A stretch of 64,000 nucleotides of DNA from Staphylotrichum longicolle (GCA_019096155.1 JAHCVI010000001.1:13913243-13977242), one strand, 5' to 3'. Positions 33,786 through 46,299 are shown, counted from the first letter of the stretch. Notes: generated from the letters alone by a model not told the origin. Numbers and translations are program-made.

Positions 33786-36146
33786 CTACGCAAGATGCGG
33801 AACGCCGGCGCTTTGCATGATCAAATTCACAATGCTCAGGAAACCCTCGCCAAGAATGAAGCCTGATTTCGCCGTTAGCAACTCCCTTTTTGACGCAGGA
33901 CAGCAGAAACAACGTAGCACTTACCGAAGCCAGCACAATCAACGGCGTCTCCTGCCATCCCATGCGCGACCGCCACCACCAGCTCAGAACCCCCCGATGG
34001 TCCTCGCGAGCGTGAACGATGGACGTTGTACATGCCACGGCGACGGCAATGCCGCCCGGGATCAGGGCATGCCAGCGCGTACCGGCCGTCTGGGTCCGCA
34101 GGGCGGTCGTGGCCGCGAATAACACGGCAGACCCGATGGCCCACTCCTTGGCCATGGCGGGAGCCCCTTGCCGGTGACCAGGCGGGCGGTGAAGATCCAT
34201 ACGTACCCGGTAGGGACTTGGAACAGGTCGCCTGGGACTTGGTAGACTCTAAAGAAGAGTAGAAGTTAGCTGTCAATGTTGAGGATATGGGTGCGCGAGA
34301 GCAAGAAAAGACCACTCACGATGTGTACAACCGGTAGATGAACGCGCTGACAACGGCTCCGACCGTTGCGCCAACGACCTGGCCCCAGAACTGGGCCTTG
34401 GGCGCTGCCCCAAGCAGATGCCCCGTCTTGAGGTCCTGCATCATATCGCCCGCCTGCAGCGCGCCGGCTTCAGACACGGCGCCCGCCACCAGGTTGATCA
34501 AGACGCTGGACTTGTTGGACTGCGGGATGATGACGGCAAAGAACAACTGGGCAAGCTTGCTGATGCCCGAGACGGGGTTCAGGTCGGTCTCGCCCAGGGC
34601 CCGCACGCCCATGATGCTCAGGACGAGAGCCATGAAGACGGCGGTGACGGTGGCGTAGAGCGGGACGAGATTGCCAAAGACGATGTGGATGCACAGGATA
34701 CAAAAGAGGATGGAGAGGACCAGGCCAATGGCCACGAGGCGGTCGCTCACCTGCTGGTCCAGGGGCGCATCGTCGGCCTCCTTTTCCTCCTCGAGTTCGC
34801 CGAGTAGGGGGATGTCGTCACCGTCCGATGAAGTACTGCTCCTGGGACTGCGTTGCTGTACGGCATCGCCCTCGTCAGCGGCAGCGTTGACGGGTGTGTA
34901 CCCGGCGCGTTGTGGCCTCCGACCCAGCAGTGTCTTCACCCGGCTGGGCAGGAGGCCCAACTGCAAGGCATCTCTCAGCTGCGGGACATACTGCCTCCCA
35001 GAGCGGAGGGCGAGATAGCCCAGGCTGACAACGGCATCCGCAAGCATGATGGCCAGCGAAGTCCACACAATCCAGCCCTTGCTCCCGTTCTCCCAGTCGC
35101 CCACCGGCGCGGGCGCCCACCCCTTGCTCTTGGCCAGCGGCGAGAGAATACCCCAGCCGACGACAGCGCCAAGTAGCATGTGCAGCGTCGTGGCCGGACC
35201 CATGATGATGCCCTGCCCAACATACGCCAAGCTGGGGTTGAGCGTCCACAGCCAGGTGTTCGCCGCGACGGACCCAAAGACGGGGATATTCCTCAGCACC
35301 GGCAGGAAATACGTCGCAAACGTAAACACCCCCGACACAAAAAAGCACACCAACAACAACCTCACATTCCGCCTCCACCCCTCCGCATGCTTCACGCCCT
35401 CCCCTCCCCCTCCCCCTCCCCTTCGACCTCTCGACCCCACCACCCACCTCCCCAGCCAGACTCGCGAACCCCTCCCCCTTCCCCGCCTCCCCCTCCCTTG
35501 CGGCCTGCCCATGCAGCACCCCAATCAGCACCGCCGTGCTGAACCCGCTCGGAAACCTCAGCCTCTCCCTGATAATCACCTGCCGCCGCAGCGGCACGGC
35601 AAACACCACCCCAAAGTAGCACAGCCCCAGGCTCCACAGCACCAGCTTCCCCGTCCCCAGCACGATCGGCCCCTGCTCGTCCTCGCGCAGCAGGTAGTTC
35701 ATGGCCGGCAGCACGCCGACGAAGCCGCAGCCCAGCGGCATGATGGCCATGCTGCCGGCGACGGTCTGGACGAGGACGTTCTCGACGGGCGAGAAGGGAG
35801 AGGGCGCCCAGGTGGGACCGCAGCAGGCGGAAGATGCCGAAGCCGAGGAGCGACGCCGGCATGGTCATGGTGCTGACCCAGCCGGTCTGCAGGCCAAAGT
35901 ACATGTTGGAGAAGCAGATGACGAGGCCGACGGCGAGGCCGACGACGAGGCCGCGGAGGTGAGGGACTGGGGGATCGCGGGGTGGGGGTGCTGCGGTTTG
36001 CGCGGCGGTGCGGTGTCCTCGGAGAGGAGCGGATGAGAGTCATTGTCGTCGTTCAGGGTCTGGGAGGGAGGCATGACTGATGATGGCGGCGGCGAGGCAT
36101 TGCTGGGCTCGGTGGCGGGCGCGGCCGAGGGTTTTCGGCGCGGCAT
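33786..36146 (-). CDS. OPT-family transporter of the YSL/Ygl114w type, with at least eight frame breaks
   Basis: Exons 36146-34320, 34248-33925 and 33862-33786 hold recognisable parts of an oligopeptide/metal-chelate transporter of about 745 residues, with many hydrophobic segments. In order: N-terminus MPRRKPSAAPATEP; GLVVGLAVGLVICFSNMYFG then LQTGWVSTMTMPASLLGF; PFSPVENVLVQTVAGSMA; PLGCGFVGVLPAMNYLL; LRFPSGFSTAVLIGVLHG; LVCFFVSGVFTFATYFLPVL; VYQVPGDLFQVPTGYVWIF; MAKEWAIGSAVLFAATTALR; WQETPLIVLAS; and GFILGEGFLSIVNLIM. These lie in changing frames. Breaks are near 35973 (C5 run), 35812, 35400-35480 (C-rich linker), 34155, 34030, 34017, 34003 and 33925. Motif order, splice signals and residue identity are intact and no substitution-type stop was noticed. 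Either bases were missed in G/C runs or this is a young pseudogene. The substrate is unknown. Confidence 0.8.
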
Positions 36147-36805
36147 GGTGTGAGAGGGGTGTTGAAACCGTGGTGTGTGAGGTAAAAAGAATTGGGGACG
36201 GAGACTGTTGTCGGCGACATAGATGAGGCTGGCAAGTTTAGGTTGAGTGCGGTGTGTCTGGCAGAGAGGTGTGATGAATAATGTAAGTGACTGAGTGACT
36301 GAGTCGGAGTTTAGTTGCGGCAGCCAACGAGAGCGGACTGAGCGGAGGTTCCAGGGATACACCAATGGCTAATTAGGTAATTGATGAAACGAAGCCACCT
36401 GCGCATACTGGGTAACTAACCAAAACAGGAAAGGAGACGACAACAGAATCCCATGTTGTACGAACTTGTGATGGAAAGGTTATCTGCATCAAGAACGGAC
36501 GGAGTAACAGAGAGAGAGTGGCATAGGGACGAGTGAAGTAAACTAGGTTTAAGCGTCCATCATTATGTGCCATACATCTCGGACTGGCCGGTTCTCATAA
36601 TCCACACCGACAACCAAGCTGCCAAGTTGGTAATATCGAGCCACCCCAAACTCCCCCTTTCCCTCTGCCCTTCATAACCTGGTGCTCTGGGACCGTTCAG
36701 CTCTTCGAATGTATTCAACCCCTGTCCGATTTACACGTATCCATACAAGCAAGCCCTCCGCTAACCATGCAACGCCGACAGGAACCCAAAACCCAACAGC
36801 CTCCC
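36147..36805. promoter_or_regulatory. Spacer between the OPT start and the RAV1 stop
   Basis: Contains the OPT gene's upstream region. A short direct repeat of TGACTGAG occurs at about 36291-36306. The RAV1-proximal half is pyrimidine-rich and fits its 3' UTR. No gene was recognised. Confidence 0.45.
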
Positions 36806-39800
36806 TTAAAACCCAAAACTATCCAATAGCGAATTCGCATCCGGCTCTTCAAACACCGTCGGCGGCGCCTGCTGCTTAGGAAGGAGCCCGCCCGACTTCA
36901 TCTCCGCCGGCACATGCTGCTGCTGCTGCTGCTGCTGCTGTTGTAGCTGTTGCTGCTGCAGATGCGGCACCACCACCGGCGACGGCAAGTCCGCCACGAC
37001 CAGCGAACCCCTCCGCTTGAGCAACCTGAGCGGGTCAATCTCGCCGCCCAGCCCAGCCGCCACGCCGCTGACGCCCGCAGGCTGGAAGAACTCCCAATTG
37101 CGCACTGCCACCCGCATCAGTTCACCACGCACACCTCACGAGGGCTGGGGACGAGAGAAGGAGGAAACAACATACCCAGATCCAATCCCAACAAGTCACA
37201 CCCCATGCGGTCATACAGCCTCGCATTGTGCAGCACAAACTCCCACTCCACCTTGGGCGTGACCTTACTCGCGCCCCGGAGCGTCTGCAGCGACTTCTCC
37301 CTGAGCTGGCGGTACAGGATGACCAGTGCCGGGTCGTCGGTGAGGAACAGCCGCGACTTGAGGTCCGGCGAGCCGGGCGTCTCGAGGAGCGTGTACACGG
37401 GCGTCTGGCGGCGTCGAAACACGCATTCGTCCCTGCGGTCAGCCAACCGGACTCGACAACAGCAACAGAGACTCTTGTGACGGTGAAAGTGGTGATGGCG
37501 GAGGAGGAGGGGGAGGAGACACTTGTCGTCGTTCCATTTTTGCCGCTGGTCACGGTGGTGGTTATGGGCAATGGTGGTGGTGGGACTCACAATCAGAGCG
37601 CGGACAGCCATGTCCCGGCGGTGGAGCATCCAGAAGGCCCACGATGCGAGCCACCGGTTGCCCTCCTGGGCCGCGATGGTCAGCACTTCCTCCTCCAGGA
37701 GACGGCGCAGCACGGGGCCCGAGTCGCCCTCGAATACGCGGGCTACCGCGATGGCGAGCTGCAGGTCTTTGAGCTGGTTCAGGCAGACGTTGACGGCGTC
37801 CTGGAGGTGGTCTGCGAGCAGAAAGAAGGCGGCGGCGTATTCTGCAAGTCGTCAGTCACGCAAAACCCAGACCGAAAAAAAGGGGGTGCCTACCAAACCG
37901 CCGTTTGCTCATCAGGGCGTACGCATTCTTCAGCGCCGCAGTCCGCCACTTGGGATCGTCAAAGTTGTTGGCCAAGAACCGCAGCGTCGCGCCCTGCTCG
38001 CGGTTCCACGCCGCCATGCGCCAGAGACCCTGCAGCACCGTCTTCTTCTTGAGCGCAAGGTAGAACAGACTGCAGTCGATGGGGTTCTTGAGCTCGTTCT
38101 TGGTGTACTCGTTCCGCGCGATCACCTCAAACTGTGCTTTCTGTTTGCCCTCGTCAGCGACACAACCCTCCCTCTCGCCCTCCAGAGGCACGCCAACTCA
38201 CCACCGCGGCATTATCCGCCAGCCACATGAAGATGCCGCTCTCCCTCGCGTTCTCCCACAACATCCGCCCATGGCTCTGCTTCGACACAAAGTCCACCAG
38301 CACGTCCTGGCTGGTCGAGTGGTACGCCCAGTTGATCTCGCGCCAGCCCATGTGGATCTCATTGGTGCGGCCCTTGCGCAGCGCATGCTGCCTGAAGAAC
38401 AGCATGAACCGCGCGCCATTCTCGTCCAGCGAGCGGCGCTGCTTCTCGACCAGCCCGACGCACTCGACAATGTCGACCAGCTGGATCTGCTCGTGGCCCG
38501 ACAGCTGCGGGATGCCCACGCGCGTGAGCCGCTCGTTGATCTCGGCCGCGACCTCCTCGTCGAACGGCGCGTCGCCCTCGTCGTACGACATGCGCCGCGC
38601 GAGGTACTGGCCGGGGTCCTTGAGCAACGCCGTCTTCGTGCTCTGTTTCGTTGATCACCAAGTTCAACCGTCAGCATCAGCTCTTGTTTCTCAAACAACG
38701 CGGAAGACCAAAACAAAAAATGAAAGAAAACGCACATGGTCAATCTCGTAAAAGTCCTCGAGCTCCAGCCCCAAGTAATCATCCACCACATCCCCCTCGA
38801 CCCAAAACCGCAGCGTCTTATTCAGCGCCATCAGGATCGCATGCACGAGCACAATCTTGCCAGCCAGTATACACTGGCTCAAAAACTGCGGATGAAACAC
38901 CGGCAGCGGCCCGTTCAGCCTCTGCACCACATCAAACAGATCCCAATGCCTCTCCCCGCCGCGCCGCTGCGGCAGCCTCAGACTCGTCACCAGCGAGCTG
39001 CCCGCGTCGAACTGCCGGTCCTGCACAAACAGCTGGTTGCCCGCGCCAATGACGAGGTGGCCGTCGCCGAGCCAGACCGAGTCCCCGATGGGGTGCGGCG
39101 TGAGGTCGCGGATCGAGATCTCGCGGATGGCGGCCCAGGCGGGGCCCTGGTTGAGGTAGTCGAAGCGCATCTGCGAGAGCAACAGCACGCGGTGCGGGAA
39201 GCCGACGGCGAGGATGGACTGCATGTCCGGCGTGGAGGTCCAGTCGAGGTCGCGGATCGTGTGGCTGTTTTCAAACTCTTGCGTGTACTCCAGCCGCGCG
39301 CCGCGAATGTCCCAGATGGTGAGCGTCGAGCGGGCGGCGTCAACGAGCGCGGCTGTCTTGCGGGTGCTGCCGCTGACAAGGGCCGGGTTGGATACGCCGG
39401 TCTCCATGGAGCTGGTCGAGAGCCACTCGACGTTGTTGGCGGTGTGGCCGACGCGGGCGGTCCAGAACTCGACGCGGCCTGAGTGGGTGTACGAGATGGC
39501 GACGTCGCGGGCAAAGACGTCGAGAAAGCCGGAGACGTGCGGCGTGGTGCCGGCGGGATCGACGGGGAGGACGTAGGCGAGGTCGCCGGCGTCTTCTAGG
39601 GTGAATTTGGCGAACTCCCGGATCGAGGGGTCAGGGTGCTTGGTTCCGTTGGTGCCGTTGGTTCCGTTGGTGGCGGGCGTGGCGGTGTCGGTGCGTGAGT
39701 AAAAGGGGAACTTGACTTCCCAAACCATGCCCTGCTTCTCCGAGGTAATGGTGGCAATGTGTGCTGTGGTGTAGTCCTCGACCTGGTGCCTCGGAAGAAT

Positions 39801-41477
39801 GAGAAGACACAGCGGCTTCCCTGGGACGTCGTAACTGCACTCGACGAGCATCCTGGGCTCCGCTTGCCGGCAGTCCCACAGCGAGATCTTCTCGTGCCGG
39901 AGGAAGACCACGAACCGGCCCTTTCTGAGGAGACACATCCTGTGGATATGCCCCTGTTGGGGAATGACAGCCTGGCGCGAGAGCCCCGTCCGCTTGGCAT
40001 CCAGCGTGTGTTTCCAGATCACACCTTGCCCCTGCTCTGTCCGTGAGACGATGGCTTTGCCGCTGAAATTGCGCACAATCTTGCGTATCGGTGCCGAGTG
40101 CCCCGTCCAGAGACCTGCCATGCTGAGACGCCTCCGCTTCGGGTTTGGATCAAACAGAGCAGCGACGTTGCTGCGGTAGACCTCGATCCTGCCGTCAAAA
40201 AAGTGCAGGAGGATGTGCAAGTGTCCGCCCGAATTGCAGTAGCTGTAGGCCTCAACGTGAGGTATCTCTGCCGCCGAATAACCCTTCAAGAAGTCAAGCT
40301 CTGCGGCGTTGAGATGGGCCACGTTGAATATGTTGGACTTCCTCGTCTTGCACCCAATATTTTCCAGCGCCCATGCCGACATGCGGCCCCGGCCGTCCAA
40401 AACGACGCAAATCTCAGGGCTCCTGTTCGCAACCGTGATGAGATGCTCCAGCGCAGTGGCCTCCTCGGCCGACTGCGCGCCCTCTTGAACGGCCTTCTCA
40501 GTGGCCGCCGTAAGATCCCCTCCGTGCATCACAAACGCCCATCGCAACCCTCCTCCCAAAGGCGAGCCCTGAATAGCATCCCCCAGTTCCAGTGTCCCCC
40601 ACAGCTGCAAATGTTGGTGCCCATGGCTATCCGACCCAACCCACACCCTCAACACATTGTCCGCGCAAAACGTATACAGCGCGTTCTCGATGGTCTGATC
40701 GACATGGTGCGGCCGGCGCCACTGGATCCCCGTCACAGGCCGCGGATGCCTGAGGTAGATGAAGTCAAACCGCACCTCGCCGGTCCCATAGCTCAGCCTG
40801 CGCCAGACCTTGACCAGCCTGTCGTACTCCCCCACCGACGCGATATACGCCGAGTCGTACGACAGACTGGCCAGCCGCACCGGGCTCGCCAGCCTCTTCC
40901 GCCACGAGCACTCCGGGCTCGCCAGGTTCTCCGAGGTCTGGTACAGCTCCAGATGGGTATGCGCGACAAGGAGCTCCTCGGACGCGCCCCAAGACAGCGA
41001 GATCGCCAGCCCACCATCCCCATCCCTATTCTCATCCCCATCCCTATTTCCCGTCTCCCCTTCACGCTCCCCACCTTCGTTGTCCCCGACCGCGAAAGTA
41101 GCCTGCAGCGCCCACCGCAGCTCCTCCACCTCCCTCCCGCTCCCCAGCGGGCGGTACACCCTCACACTGCGGCGGGTGCACACGGCGATCTTGCCCGAGG
41201 CCTCGTCGAGCGCGACGGCGAGCAGCGGGGCGGGGTCGTCGTCGTAGACGGTCTGCAGGAGGGCGTCCGGGCGCGCGCCGAGGATGGCGAGGGCGTTGCC
41301 GGTGATGTAGGCCTAGAGGGGCGAGACAAGATAGGTAGGACGTCAGTCAAGTTGGTTGACAAAAATGAAAGGGGGGGAAGGTATGGAAAAACGTACGGTG
41401 ATGCGCCTCGACTCCCAGCAGCCCGAGGCCACGGCCTGGAGGCGCGACTCGGGCTTGCCGGGCAGGATCGCGCGCAT
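36806..41477 (-). CDS. RAV1: RAVE complex subunit Rav1 (rabconnectin-3-like)
   Basis: Seven exons, 41477-41397, 41312-38736, 38642-38202, 38140-37894, 37841-37591, 37404-37176 and 37104-36806, sum to 4,125 nt: 1,374 residues plus stop with no frame break. The N-terminal half has WD40-like beta-propeller repeats (LASLSYDSAYIASVGEYDRL, HPRPVTGIQWRRPHH, TIRDLDWTSTPDMQSILAVG). The C-terminal half is the helical Rav1p_C domain (ENGARFMLFFRQHALRKGRT, NPIDCSLFYLALKKKTVLQG, ANNFDDPKWRTAALKNAYAL, EYAAAFFLLADHLQDAVNVC). The tail has a Gln-rich run coded by CAG repeats and ends in LLDSFGF. With Skp1 and Rav2 it reassembles the V-ATPase V1 and Vo sectors when glucose returns. The start MRAILPGKPESRLQAVASG is followed after 27 codons by the first intron. 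Confidence 0.93.
36913..36960 (-). repeat. CAG/CTG repeat encoding polyglutamine in Rav1
   Basis: Mostly CTG triplets on the plus strand with a few TTG and TAG interruptions (TAG reads CTA, Leu, on the coding strand). It encodes a Gln-rich run broken by Leu near the C-terminus of Rav1, just before the final conserved block. Confidence 0.9.
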
Positions 41478-42433
41478 GGTTCCAGGTTGTGTTCTATCGG
41501 TAGGGCGTGTCCTGCGATGACATTGCGGGTTTTGGTCGTTGGCGGGAGGAGAGAATGTTGTTCGTATATCGCTCGGCGTTGACGTCGAAAGCAAGACGGG
41601 GAAGCTGTCCCGTACGATTTGCGAGCTCGGCGGTGCTGGTTGTTAGTTGCAGGGAAGCTGTGCCGTGGCGTGCCGTGCCGGCCGTCTTACAGCGCTCAGC
41701 AGAGCGATCCACTAACTAATGTAAACTCGCAGGACCCTTGGCGTCATCTGATTGCGGAGCACAGCACCTAGACTTGACCCTTGGGCAGTAACAAAGGGTT
41801 GCTAATGAACTTTACAGTTGCCGTTCTGTGTTGCTACCCACTTAACTCGGAGGATCAAGGGAAAGGCATCACGCAATCTACCTTAGCTGCAGCTCACATG
41901 TCTCATAACCAAGCGCATCAGCAGACATGTGGGATGTGGTGCCATCACTGCCATCGCTGCTCAAAGGACCCGATGACGTGGGGGTGGCCTCAACCCCACA
42001 CACTGACATCTTGGCGTTGTGCTCAGGGGGTCATCTGTTGACATCCGCTTGCGCTCCGACACAGTCTTTCACGGCATGACTGGAGCAAGGACAACGCCAA
42101 GGGGTGGAAATTGATAAACGCCGTTATGGTAACAGACCTTCCCGGACGGAGCAACTCGATTCATCCGCTTCACACAGAAAACATTACAGAGAGCGCCATG
42201 AATCTCATCCAGGGGTAGTCAAACGAAACATCACAAATGCGGCCCAATCCCAACTACGAGCTGTCCAAGTTGTATTCCCGCTGCCCATCCTGTCTCTAAT
42301 CCTACGCCATAACACGCAGAAACCATAGCCTATGGCCCATGACCAAATAACCCATAACTCATGTACAAACCCCTTCACCCCCATCACCAAACTCCATTCC
42401 ATCCCAGAAACAAGCCCGACCACCCAAAGGAGC

Positions 42434-42473
<40 letters not shown>

Positions 42474-42495
42474 CGGAAGGAAAAGAAGAAAAAAA
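41478..42495. promoter_or_regulatory. 1 kb spacer: RAV1 promoter and 3' flank of the Tag1-like gene, with an A37 run
   Basis: The RAV1 start lies at the left edge and the Tag1-like stop at the right edge. An uninterrupted run of 37 A occupies 42435-42471, which is a U-tract in the 3' UTR of the minus-strand gene starting 24 nt after its stop codon. Nothing else was recognised. Confidence 0.6.
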
Positions 42496-45333
42496 TCACA
42501 GCCTCACCCCCGCCCCAATGCCCCTGCCCACATACCAAACCCTCTCCACCCACCTCCCCCACCTCACCCCGACCACCGCCCTGGCATCCAACTTCATCCT
42601 GCCCCCGAGCGCCTCCCTCAGCTTCCCGTACCCCACAGAGTCCATCGACCAGTCCACTGGCAGCTTCGGCGTCTGCGACCTGCCCGGCGGCGCCGCAAAC
42701 GGCAGGTCATACTCGATCCGGCCGATCGGTTCGCTATGGTTATACAGCGCCGTGGCATTCACCGAGTCGATAAAGATGGTGTTGCGCGTGAGGGGGGACA
42801 CCAAGGTGAACGTCGCCGTGGAGGAGAGGATGTGGAATGTCGCGTCGCGGATAAAGTGCGCCTGTGAGCCGTCGTCGTCGGGTCCATTTCCGTCGTCGTC
42901 GTCTCCGCTGCCAGGGAGCCGGAGCCGGGGGGCGGGGAGGGTGAAGTTGAGGCGGGAGAGGGCTTCGCCGAGCGAGGGAAGAGCGGGGATGGAGCCGCGG
43001 TGGGTGCGAACGGTGAGAGTCGTGTTGTAGCCGGATATGTATTCCGAGAGAAGATTGCGACCGCGTTGGATGCCCTTCTCCCCGCCCATTGACGGGTTCC
43101 AAATTGCGGACACGGATAAGTTGGTGTTGTTTCCCGGTCTCACATCCAGGTTTTCAGCGAAGGCCTCGCCGAGGGTCGTCCCGTTGTTTTCGACGTATAT
43201 GCTGATAAAGGGGATCCGTGCCGAGTATGGCGTCGGGTTCGTTATGTTCACTGATGCTCGTAAAGATATGGAAGTAGGGCTCGTGTCGGTGATCTCAACG
43301 CCTCCGACCTTGGGCGCAGCAGAACCCAAGATGTCCTTGCCGAGAGCTACGAGAGGCGCCACATTAGTTTGCCGCCCGAAGTTGGTCCGTGGCCGGGGAG
43401 TAAAGGCAAAGAAGCCAGCAACCGGGGCGACTGACGAGATCAAAAGGGAGACGGACGCTTTACTGGGATCTTCCCCTCGGCAGGGACTGCCTTCACCACG
43501 AGCTCGCCGAGTATGGTCTGCACTTTGACGTCCACCAGCGCCTTCACGGTCAAGATGACCTCCCGGCCGCCAAAAATAAGGGCCTGGATGACGTCGGTCA
43601 AGACGTCCGAGTCCGTCACGTTCAGAGGCGCATCGTTGATACGCGACTGGATCTTCAGTGTCGCCTCGTGATCCTCGGTAGCTGGTATTTGCGTCGAATT
43701 CGCTTTCTGCCACTCTCGCAAGTCGAGTTCTCCAAGCTTGTCTCCCCTATAAAAGACATCGGCGTTTGCGCGGACGTCGGTGACATTCAACGAGAAGTTC
43801 ATCTCGGATGGGAGCCCGGCAAGAACCAGGATGGTTCCTGATACCCGTGGGTTGGATGACGGATCGTCGGGCTCCGCTGCGGGGTCCGGCATGCTGAAGT
43901 GGACATCCGTCAGGGAGAAGCTTCGAATCAAATTGTCAAACGAGCGGCCTGGAAACGGCACAGGTACGGTGATGCTGGACAGGATCTCGGCAAGCCAATC
44001 TGGGGTGTCACCTGCCGGCTGCTTCTGACCACGGACGAGCACTGTTGCTGTTTCGCCGTCGAGATACTTCTTGAAGAGCATGTCTAAGGGCGAAGAATCA
44101 GAGTTGGGGCAGAGCTGAGTGAGGGAGTCAGGCAGCTCCTTGATGAGACCATGGGCATCCACAACGACCGCCGCATGGGCCCGTACTGCTACGCGGCTCG
44201 TAGTGGCGGCTGCGATCAAGATGGATGAGTCGGTGGGGTTGCATCCGGGGACGAGGATCTCGAAAGCGAGCTCGGGCACATCCAGGGACACTGGGTATTC
44301 ATTGAAGGATTGGATCGAGACCTCGGCCGCCATGGCGTTAGGCTCGCCGGGAACAGGCTCCTCCTTGAAATTCAGCCTCGTAATGTTGTACTCGGGTACG
44401 TGAGGCAACTTGCTGCCTGCACGACGTATCAGCAGCAGTTCATAAAAAGTGTGAAAAACAACCCGTCATGATAAAATATCTGTCAGTGGTTCAAAAAAGA
44501 GATTTCTCTCCAAGATACAAGGAAGCGAATGAGCGATAGAGAGATTGACCTTCGAACGTCATCGAATCCGCAATAGTGTGTGTCCCCAGTGGAATGATTC
44601 CCGCTTTGAGCTGGACGTCGGCCTGCCCACGGAGTCGAATATTGTTCAGCCTTCCTTCCAGCCACTCGTTCGCAATCATTCGCACGCCGTCAGCATCGCC
44701 AGGCGCGAGATCGGCCACAAAGTCCACCGCGTTGTTGCGACCATCAACAATGCTGACGCTTAACGAAGGGACGGCCGCGGTGCCGAGCAGAACGTCGTTA
44801 TAATCGGGCAGGTAGACGTTGATCTTGGTATCCCCCGACCCCAGCGATCCCGCCAGCCATGTCACCGCCTTGCCCACTCGTCTGACATGTTCATTCTCTA
44901 CACGCTGGGCGTCGAGCCGGAAATTCGCCTGTATCCTCGCCCGGATACCGTTGGCCGTGATGGACACGAGTGACAGGTTGGTTGGTTCAATCACGGTCGC
45001 TTGTTTCGCGTACTCCTCCACGGCAGAGGGAACAATAAATGCGGAGATCATGACCGTGAGTGCCAAGAAGGCCAACACAATCATGGCAATGACGGATGGC
45101 CATCGTATCGATCTGGCCTTGACAGATCTGGCCGAGGTTGTGTCGGTGGCGTGCGAGGCGATGGAAGCCGCATCACCGGGATGGGCATCGTCCCGCTCGC
45201 CGTCATATCGTGGTGTCGCTGCCGAGCTCGATAACAGCGGGGTCGACTCGAACGACTCGTCAGCGTCGCGGCTCTTGGGGCCTTTGCTGCTGCCGGCAGC
45301 AGAAAGAAGTGGTGACCTCTCTGAGTCGGACAT
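42496..45333 (-). CDS. DUF3712/LEA-like single-pass membrane protein, resembles yeast vacuolar Tag1
   Basis: Exon 45333-44550 and exon 44416-42496. The N-terminus is a cytosolic Ser-rich tail with two SPLLS/TPLLS-type motifs, which recall dileucine vacuolar sorting signals. One membrane helix follows near residue 100 (SVIAMIVLAFLALTVMISAF). The long lumenal part has repeated beta-sandwich segments of the LEA/DUF3712 type with N-glycosylation sequons (NITNPTPYSARIPF, NTNLSVS, NFTLPAP). This architecture matches yeast YLR173W/Tag1, a vacuolar membrane protein needed to end autophagy, but that functional link is inference. One frame break lies near 43459, between GKIPVK and SVSLLISSVAP; allowing for it gives 2,706 nt, 901 residues plus stop. 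The only donor that joins the exons in frame, GTCAAT, is atypical. The start at 45333 (MSDSERSPLL) is preferred over an in-frame ATG at 45489. Confidence 0.78.
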
Positions 45334-46299
45334 ATTGAGGGTGTTTCGAAAATCGGTGTTGGGAAAGGAAATGAAAGCCGACGCGTCAGCTGCGCTTCCA
45401 AGGACAGCGCGCGGCCGCGATGATGCAATCGTTCGACCTGGCCTAGGACATGGCAATAAGGCAGCGCGTGTGGTCACAAATAAACTCAATAAACTGTAGG
45501 GTTGTTCCTAGCACGAGATAGCAGTCAAAGGGCTAGAGCGAGAGCAGGCGCGAAGCCAAGACGCAATTCGGGTACTGATGGAGATGGTGCGTTGGTGATG
45601 ACTTGGGTGTTGGAAGAGAGATGGATGCATGGGGTGCATGTCCCGCTGGAGGCCGTCTGAAACAATCCGCCCTGTCGCTGCTTCTGTCGTCGGGAGTGGC
45701 GCTCATTGGCTGCTGTTGTTACCCCAACGCCAGGGCCAGGAACCGCTTGCCGGCTTCGGCTTCAACCCCAGAGTGGGGATCAATGGCCCAATGGATCTCC
45801 GCCAATTCGTCAGCGCCAGTGCCAAATCCCAGAACAAGAGAACGCCAAATTCAACAATTTACAAGGGATTGCCTGTTGAGAGCTTTACGGTTGCAATTCG
45901 GATCCAGTGCGCTGTCAGATACACGGCAATTGCAGTGTTTCCGGGTGGGTCATTTGTTGGGACGAGTGCATGACTCCTTGCCCAAAAGCTGTCATCGACG
46001 ACTTGCAGAAAAGCCAACTGATAAGAAAAAACAAGGACAAGCTTTCTGTGGCTAGCGTATGGGGGGTCGTCAAGGTGCTGTCGGGTGGCATCTTTTTTTC
46101 TGGAGCCCGTGTTGACTGACTCACGGGCCGACGTCTACAAAACACCAAGACCCTGTCACTTGAGAGGCAATCCCCAGCTTTATTTTCATCCGCTATCGGG
46201 GTAATCCGAGACCGAGACCAGTCAAATCTTCTAGCTTCCTGGACACTCATCTCATAAACCTCGCTCCTCCCCTCCGAGAACCTCTTGTTTCCCACCGCC
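45334..46299. promoter_or_regulatory. Divergent promoter region of the Tag1-like gene and ARG-12
   Basis: Head-to-head spacer of 966 bp. It contains one perfect TGACTCA (listed separately). No ATG lies in the last 175 bp before the ARG-12 start, so no upstream open frame is suggested there. The final 50 bp are pyrimidine-rich. Confidence 0.55.
46117..46123. promoter_or_regulatory. TGACTCA, candidate CPC1/Gcn4 site upstream of ARG-12
   Basis: A perfect palindromic bZIP heptamer 177 bp upstream of the ornithine carbamoyltransferase start. In fungi, general amino-acid control (Gcn4, CPC1 or CpcA) acts through TGASTCA in genes of arginine synthesis. About eight such heptamers are expected by chance in 64 kb, so position is the main support. 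Confidence 0.55.
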
